From contig OY725498.1 of NCBI GenBank assembly GCA_963281255.1, forward strand, positions 620,001-684,000: 64,000 nucleotides of DNA, read 5' to 3'. This DNA comes from Aphrocallistes beatrix. Its lineage: Eukaryota; Porifera; Hexactinellida; Sceptrulophora; Aphrocallistidae. Within the stretch, counting starts at the first letter, position 1. Each line of letters opens with the position of its first letter. Position numbers and translations under genes: made by a program. Of this stretch, positions 57,664 through 64,000 are shown in pieces. The notes beneath the pieces are model-generated. The model was given only the letters and a program-made list of their open reading frames with translations. It was not told the DNA's origin and did no database searches.

Positions 57664-60372
57664 ATGGCTGCAAGTGAGGCTGATACAGAACAAAAACGCC
57701 GAATCATCATACATGGTAATATAGGTTTTGAATCTTCTCAATTTTTGAAGCTGTTACCAAAATATGAAAAAACTTATTCCCACGAGATCAAAGAAGAATT
57801 TGAATTTTTTCCATCCTCAGACTTAAACCCAAATAAAAAAATCCAACCTTCCAAACCTAACTCAGAGATGGTAATGCTAATCGAACAATCTGCTCAAGGA
57901 GTAGAGGTATCAGCTATCTTAGTACTCATCAGTCAAACGGAGATATTCAGTGATGGAATGCATAAAATTATACAAAAATTACCATACGACAATTTCTATG
58001 GATTTGATAAATCGAATGAAAAAGAGTGGTGGTCTCATGTGATAGTGGTATTTTTATTTGAGAAGGATAGTAGTAAAAACGATAATCAAGTAGCAATGTC
58101 GATTAAGAATAACAGAGGCATCAAAGATATTGTTAAAAAAGCTGGAGATAGGCATTTTTGGATTTCAAACCAGACCAAATCTGAAGAACTAATAGAAAAG
58201 TTAACTAACAGCATGTTGATCTTGAATGGGAAATTAGCTATAGGCGAAACTCATTCTGAAGGGTAAGTCAATTTCTAACATTAATAATATCCCTTTATAA
58301 TTTTAGAGATATCTCTTCAATTTCTAAGTATTTTCTAAGGAGGGGCTGTGCTTCTGGCCTTGAACAAGGTTTTTATAAAATCCAATAGATTTTTTTCTTC
58401 CATACATGCCAACTTAAGGCATGATAAAGCGGGACGCGGCGTTAAATTTCGTGGGGTATTGCTGGATACAATAGAAATATTATTTTACATGTAATCAAAA
58501 TAATGGGACATAATAGGGAAATTTCATGCAAAACGCTACACTCGTGAAAATTAAATCAATAGAAGAGTCAAAATGAGACGTTTGTCAGATGAACAATTCT
58601 CAATTATGCCATATTCAAGAACGAATTATGCTAGAATATGTTAGATTATTAGTTATATTTTAAAATGTTAAAATAATGCCAGACTATGCTAGTTTTTGAC
58701 GGATTATGCTCGAATTATGCTAGCCATGATCTAATTAGACTCCTAGTCTAGCTAGTCTGGCAACACAATCCCTCTTCACTTCGCGTCGATTGTATTCCTA
58801 ATTATAATTAAGAGGTTACATAAATCAAGTAAAATTTAAATAATTTTCTTAGGTATCAAGAATTGGCACAATCCTTTCAAAAAAAATTCCCTGAATCCTC
58901 TGTAGTGGGTACAGGGGAAAATCTTGATCAAAGATTCATTCTGATTGGAGAGAGCAAAAGTGGAAAAAGTAGCCTAGGTAACTTGCTAATGGGACCTCGT
59001 GATAGACCACTGTTTGACACGGAATGGTACTATAACCCATCCGGAAAAGAGAAAAGACATCTAGTAGGTTTTGCTGAGATAGAAATTGAACGCATATATC
59101 CAAATAAATGGAAGGGAGATAGTCCATTAAAAATACAAATTGTAGATGGGCCAGACAGTTTAAGACCTAAGCAATATGGTGAAGTTTTGGCAGATAGTAT
59201 CCCAGAATTGAAAAGAACTACTTTTTTAATTCTCATTAATCTAAGTTCAGGGTCACTCTCTCATCAAGAATTTACTAGAATTACAGACGTCTCCAGGATT
59301 TTCTCTTCTCATAAATTGGATTTATTTTCGATGAGCATGATAGTGTTTACTCATGTTGACGAACTAATTGAGAACAATGAAGATCCAGAACAAATTTTGA
59401 GAAAATTGTTGCTCAAAGAATCCTATTTGCATGTCCGTGACCTGATAAGTTTAGTGAACCACAGATATATATGGGTAAATGGAGTGGATTTAAATTTGGA
59501 AAATAGACATGAAGTCCTGAGAAAACTATTTCAGGTTTTTACATCTGAAACTCAGAATGATAAATCGAAAAATTATAGCAAAACAGTTAAGGATAGGCAA
59601 CTAAATGGGACTGCCTTGGAATCCAGGATGACTACTCAGGAAAGGAATTCTACTAAATTCCCAATTTTAAGCAAGTGAGTTCTGATTCTTGTTACTATTA
59701 AGCAAAGTTGATAAAATGTCTAAATTTTCAATTATTTCGATTGTTTAAATGATAAAATATTTAGAGAAAACCTATCTAAAATTATTTAATTACAAAAGTA
59801 AAAAAATTATTTTTTTATTCGTTAGTTATCAAGACATGGCCAACGCATTGCAAAAGTTGTTTAATCGTGATCAAGTTAGAAACACAGAGCCCTGTCAGCA
59901 GTTCAGCTTAAACGATATTGAGATTGAGATGAGAGAGGTTCTCAAAGTATTGAGGAGGATCGGTAGCACTAAAGTGAGAGTAATCATGATCAACTTTGAA
60001 GAAAAGCGAACTCAAGAAATCTACGATAAATTATTGTATATCTTTAAAAACGAAGATTTCTGGATGCACGCACTGATTGCTTTTAAGGAACAGTTAGAGG
60101 AAAAATATTGTAGCATGGAAGAAATCCCAAAAAGATTTGAGGTTTTAGTTAAAAAAGTTAATTCGAGATACATATATCTCATCGATAGAAAGTTGAACAA
60201 TGACACTGAGAAGGATAAATCTCCATTAAATCAAGTGAGAGCAAAATCAACACACCCTGACGGAAAGGAAGGAGATGCAAAGGTATTTCTCTCTCACAAT
60301 GTAATATTCAGTTATAATGAGCCGCATGAAATACTATTCAGTTATTTTATCTTGGATGAGATAGCTGATTAA
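57664..60372 (+). CDS. B5: pseudo-GTPase / P-loop GTPase / pseudo-GTPase protein, three exons
   Basis: Exons 57664-58262, 58853-59674 and 59826-60372; both introns phase 2, GT-AG; 655 residues. Exon 1: GNIGFESSQ at the P-loop position, SQTEIFSDGM, FYGF, IVVFLFE. Exon 2: P-loop GESKSGKS, DGPD instead of DxxG, an intact VFTHVDEL motif and RYIWVNGVD. Exon 3: a degenerate G-like half (VIMINFEEKRTQEIYDKLL, RYIYLIDRK) and the final FSYFILDEIAD module. It is the best-preserved B gene and the reference for exon limits in the others. AATAAA at 60526-60531. The protein probably binds nucleotide in the middle domain but with an altered switch II. Confidence 0.85.
58263..58852 (+). other. B5 intron 1 (phase 2)
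   Basis: Donor gtaagt, acceptor tttcttag before GTATCAAG; joined codons Glu-Gly-Tyr-Gln. Carries 'aaagcgggac'-type sequence shared with B4 intron 1. Confidence 0.82.
59675..59825 (+). other. B5 intron 2 (phase 2)
   Basis: Donor gtgagt, acceptor ttcgttag before TTATCAAGACATG; matches the last intron of B2 and the acceptor at 63746. Confidence 0.8.
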
Positions 60373-61234
60373 AGGAATGACTGGGTTCACAACATGTGAG
60401 AAAGTAATAACTTCTTCAAAAGTTGTTGCTATTAGTTGAAAGTTCTATTAATCTTAACATTATAACTTTCCAGTGAATTTTACTGATCTAAAAAAATTGT
60501 GTGCTAATATGTGTAGTTATTTTTGAATAAAGAAGTTAGAAGTGTATAGTAAACACGGGTATACAAGAAGTAAGTTGCGTAGAAACGCCACAAATTAGAG
60601 ACAATTTATTTTAGAATCAATTGTTTAATAGAGACCTGTATTTTTTCTCTGAAATTTTTAAGGATCAAATTTTGGACTTTGGTTTGCACCATCATTCGTG
60701 ATGTCTTGGGAAATAATTTTTAAAAAATATTTATATGAAAAAATAGATGTAAATCATGATGATTATATATCAAAATGGGAGTAACATATGATCAATATTT
60801 TGTGTTTGGTACATCCCTTCGAGATAGATTTTACTAGAGATGTCATAATGTCATAAAGACTAAGTACGTATTGTAAATGTCTGTTCAATTTCTGTTTACA
60901 ATAACAGAAATCCATTATGTACACAGACTAACCGAATCAATTCTGTTAACAATGGCAATCAGCTTTGACCTAAATATGTACATACTAACAATACATATAA
61001 TCACGAATCTTCTTCTTGCCAGTTACTTTGTCTATAACACTATAGTCAAACTTTTCTGTATTAAACGCCTTCGGGACCCGAGTTTTTGTTCACTATATCG
61101 ATGTGTTCATTAAACAGAGGTGAGGTTTGATTGTTTGTGTATCCTGTTGATTTAATCCTAAACCATCATGCAATTTAGAAACCTCAACCTGAATTTTTGA
61201 TTTTGATTTTGATTTTAAGTTTGTTTAGAAAAGT
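60373..61234. other. B5-A10 intergenic spacer
   Basis: AT-rich, no gene recognised; a 'gattttgattttgatttt' short repeat lies just before A10. Confidence 0.45.
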
Positions 61235-62800
61235 ATGTTTAAACGTCAAGTTAGAATTGAAACAGTCAAAGATTGTGATAGAACCTTCATCCTATTCGGA
61301 AAGAGCAACAGCGGAAAGAGTGCCTTGGGGAACTTATTATTGGGACCTCACGCCACGACACATTTCAGCATCCACCCACTACCTGAGTCATCAGGACACA
61401 CTAAGAAGACGCAGTCAGGAGAAGCTGAGATAGATGCTACACTTGCGTATGGGGAGTGCTATACTGGAAGCAACACAATGAAGATCCAAGTTATAGACCA
61501 GCCTGGCTGTAATGACAACGATTACTTCTCATTCTCAAATCAATGCCTCGAAGAGGCCAGAACTGAAAAGAACATTACTTGTCTCATAGTTATCAACCTC
61601 TTTGCTAAATTTTTCTCCGAAGACGAGTTCTTAACAATCATGAAAATTACGGAGATTCTCTCTGAAAATCGATACTGCGTCTTTTCTAATGCGATTTTAG
61701 TTTTCACTCATGCGGACATGATTGACAAGAACTTGAAGAACGAAAAATTGGAAGAAAAAATTCATGAAAATTTACAAAAAGAAAACTATGGATACATCCG
61801 TGAGCTGTTGACTGTGCTTGGAGACAGGTATATTTTTGTGAATGCAGTGAACTATAGTGGAACAAACAGACATAACGTTCTAAAGAAAATATGTCAACAA
61901 TCAAAGTCTAACTTGACTGTACAGATTAACGAGAATCATAGCTTCAAAGGAGACGAGTTGAAGTTATTATTAGGAGGAGAGGCTGGTGCTAGCATCATCA
62001 AAGAAACTGCACCTGAATGTGACATACAATATTGTTTTAGTTCAAATTTCAAAATGATCGAAAGAAATGACGACTTAAATAGCTTTACAAATGGAATGAC
62101 TAATGCACTCAACAAACTAAGTTGCATTAGTAACGGAATATCAGCAATCGCAATACTAATTAACTTGGAAGAGATGTTCAATGAAGAGATCTACAATCAC
62201 ATCATCAACCTCCCGAACACATACAACCTTGGAGACAAGTTGAAGCATAATTTCTGGGAATACGCGTGCATTGTGTTTAAGGCTCGAATGGACAGTAAGG
62301 ACTTCGTGAGAAGACAGATCGAGGCTAATCCCAAACTGAAGAGTCTAGACAGAATGGTACAGTCGAGATACTGCTGGATCACCAGCAGGAGTATCCCAGA
62401 GGAATGCTATGAGAGGTTAGGGAACTTGGTCAAGGAGGTTACCTCGTACAATAAACTGAAGATATACACTGATAGCAATGTAGTCACAGAGATGAGAGAT
62501 ACAATGCAAGAGAGTTTTATGAACAGATATTCAAATGATAGAGAGACTCCTCCAGAAATAGAAAGGGAAGAGCTACTACCAGAAGGGAGATTGTGCCAGC
62601 CCCTTTCACCTCGAAATGCTCTACTCTCCATCAATAACAGATTCTGGATTACAGAGCACACAGGTATATCTACACTAATCGGGTACTTTATTTGGAAAAA
62701 CATAAATGCTGACATCGCTAAACAGTTCAAGATACGATACCCAGAAGCTGTTAGAATATCTGCCGATGCCTTTATAGATTTTTGGTTAGAATTTAAGTAA
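61235..62800 (+). CDS. A10: AIG1/GIMAP-like GTPase with C-terminal pseudo-GTPase domain
   Basis: Single exon, 521 residues, ATG at 61235 (MFKRQVR). G domain: P-loop GKSNSGKS (22-29), DQPG and THAD. The pseudo-GTPase domain from about 226 has ENHSFKGDE at the P-loop position and INLEEMFNEEIYNHII. The C-terminal module has TLIGYFIWKNIN. Groups with A2, A6 and A8 by the HATTHFS and GHTKK segments, but its N-terminus is basic rather than lipidated, and it starts three bases after an 'ag', unlike its relatives. No defects seen. Confidence 0.92.
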   Translation: MFKRQVRIETVKDCDRTFILFGKSNSGKSALGNLLLGPHATTHFSIHPLPESSGHTKKTQSGEAEIDATLAYGECYTGSNTMKIQVIDQPGCNDNDYFSFSNQCLEEARTEKNITCLIVINLFAKFFSEDEFLTIMKITEILSENRYCVFSNAILVFTHADMIDKNLKNEKLEEKIHENLQKENYGYIRELLTVLGDRYIFVNAVNYSGTNRHNVLKKICQQSKSNLTVQINENHSFKGDELKLLLGGEAGASIIKETAPECDIQYCFSSNFKMIERNDDLNSFTNGMTNALNKLSCISNGISAIAILINLEEMFNEEIYNHIINLPNTYNLGDKLKHNFWEYACIVFKARMDSKDFVRRQIEANPKLKSLDRMVQSRYCWITSRSIPEECYERLGNLVKEVTSYNKLKIYTDSNVVTEMRDTMQESFMNRYSNDRETPPEIEREELLPEGRLCQPLSPRNALLSINNRFWITEHTGISTLIGYFIWKNINADIAKQFKIRYPEAVRISADAFIDFWLEFK

Positions 62801-63022
62801 TGAATTACCTCTATTTACTCTCCCTTCTTGTGTCTATTCTGTCTCATTGTTTGATGTTTCATTGGCATCAACGTAAATTATAGAGTTTGTATTAACATGT
62901 TCCTTAGCAAAGTGACAATTATACCACATTAAATAGACTGTAGTTAGTTACAAATTTAATTTCGCTTTATTTCGGGAGGATATAACCTCCAACAAGGAGT
63001 TGTTAACGTCATTTTAAGAATT
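62801..63022. other. A10 downstream spacer
   Basis: Short AT-rich stretch, nothing recognised. Confidence 0.4.
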
Positions 63023-63517
63023 ACAAGCGCGCTTCGCGCTTGCTTGCGCTGCGCAGCTGGCGGACACTTCGTGTCCGCCGGAGGCTCCCTTCGGTCGCCT
63101 GGAGTCACATTGGTTAATTATAAGGGAGATAACATCTCTAAATATGTCTGTTCTACTGTGCTAATCGATATCACTCGAAAAATCACCAAATTTGTCAATT
63201 TAAAAATTTTTGATGCGTAATGATGACGTCATAACAAAGTGATGAGTCATCATTTTTTGATGAAAGTCGCATCATATGTGAGGTATGTTAGTATACAGAT
63301 TCTATTAAAATTTCAGCCTTCTATCTCCTATAATGGCTTAGTTATGCCCGAATAACTGTGTTGCTTAACTTTTAAAAATGTGACAATGACGTCATAATTC
63401 CATGATGAGTCGACATTTTGCTCTGAACTCAGAACTTACTGGAGCCATAGCCAAAAGACTCTCACATGCCAAAAATCAGCCTTCTGCGCCCGGCAGTTTC
63501 TTCAATCAATTCGTTAC

Positions 63518-63552
<35 letters not shown>

Positions 63553-63577
63553 ATCATCGAGTTTTAATAGTAAGGAT
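63023..63577 (+). repeat. GC-hairpin repeat, copy e
   Basis: Full-length body: 'acaagcgcgcttcgcgcttg', palindrome GGCGGACACTTCGTGTCCGCC, then two perfect TGACGTCA sites (63224-63231 and 63387-63394) and TGAGTCA (63243-63249), a TA run, and the terminal ATCGAGTTTTAATAGTAAGG. Lies between A10 and the B fragment. Confidence 0.87.
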
Positions 63578-63746
63578 ATTGTATTAATTCTAAGAAAAAA
63601 GACCGAACTGCCACCATCACTAGTGCCAGCACAAAATATAAATGTACCCAAAACAGGAAGATAGACAGTTGTGAATATTGGAAAAATACAGAGAAAATCA
63701 GTTTAACTTCAATCAATAATAAATGTTAAATCTACTGCTTCGTTAG

Positions 63747-64000
63747 TTATCAAGACATGGACAACATATTGCAAAGGTTGCTCGATTGTGAGAAAGTTAG
63801 AAACATAGAACTCCATCAGCAGTTTGAATAATAGTGAAATTGAGATAAGAGAAGTCCTTAGAGTATTGAGCAGGATCGGTAGCACTAAATTGAGAGTAAT
63901 CATGATCAACATCAAAGAAGAGCAAACTCAAGAAATCTACAATAAATTATTGTATATCTTTAAAAACGAAGATTTCTGGAAGTGCGCACCCATTGCTTTT
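63747..64000 (+). pseudogene. Last-exon fragment of a B gene, cut by the window edge
   Basis: Acceptor 'ttcgttag' then TTATCAAGACATGG, as in B5 exon 3. The frame (YQDMDNILQRLL) breaks at 'cagtttgaataatag' near 63818. Homology resumes in another frame (EIREVLRVLSRIGS...) to the edge. No exons 1 or 2 lie upstream, only a repeat, so this is a dispersed 3' fragment; the remainder is outside the window. Confidence 0.75.

Overview
The window looks like nuclear DNA of an invertebrate animal. It is strongly AT-rich. Several genes are split by short GT-AG introns. There are remnants of metazoan-type transposons (Tc1/mariner, hAT, Tigger-like, Ty3/gypsy), a THAP zinc-finger start and a degenerate piece of 28S rRNA gene. 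I could not name the species or phylum from sequence alone.

The main content is a tandem cluster of AIG1/GIMAP-type GTPase genes. I count 17 loci plus one fragment cut by the right edge, all on the + strand except one. I use local labels. A genes (A1 2533, A2 4821, A3 20631, A4 22961, A5 26030, A6 28671, A7 31621, A8 36670, A9 55099, A10 61235) are single-exon and encode about 520-536 residues: an N-terminal GTPase with P-loop, DQPG and T-H/Q-x-D motifs, then a second degenerate G domain without a P-loop, then a conserved C-terminal module. B genes (B1 7412, B2 12384, B3 34029, B4 42605 on the minus strand, B5 57664, fragment 63747) begin with an exon for a P-loop-less G domain, joined through a phase-2 intron to a G domain that keeps the P-loop but has lost the DxxG glycine. 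B1, B2 and B5 continue into a C-terminal part like that of the A proteins. T genes (T1 16158, T2 17673) carry only the P-loop-less domain plus a C-terminal membrane segment. A4 and A8 start with myristoylation-type N-termini.

Layout: 0-2.5 kb intergenic; 2.5-10.4 kb A1, A2, an ACGTG satellite, B1; 12.4-18.6 kb B2, T1, T2; 19.1-20.4 kb a hAT-type element; 20.6-33.2 kb A3 to A7; 34.0-42.6 kb B3, A8, a dead mariner, inverted B4; 42.7-55.1 kb a gene-poor transposon block with 28S rDNA pieces, a gypsy fragment and nested inverted-repeat elements; 55.1-62.8 kb A9, B5, A10; the end holds another inverted-repeat element and a truncated B last exon.

The cluster shows birth and death. A1+A2 and A5+A6 are a duplicated block. 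A4, A5 and B1 each carry one frameshift, and A7 has lost its P-loop and has a stop codon. AIG1/GIMAP GTPases elsewhere (vertebrate GIMAPs, plant AIG1, mollusc and coral expansions) are membrane-associated and linked to immune cell survival or pathogen response. A similar role here is inference. The least ordinary aspect is the systematic pairing of a GTP-binding-competent domain with degenerate G domains in one polypeptide, in two domain orders, with lipid- and membrane-anchored variants beside them.
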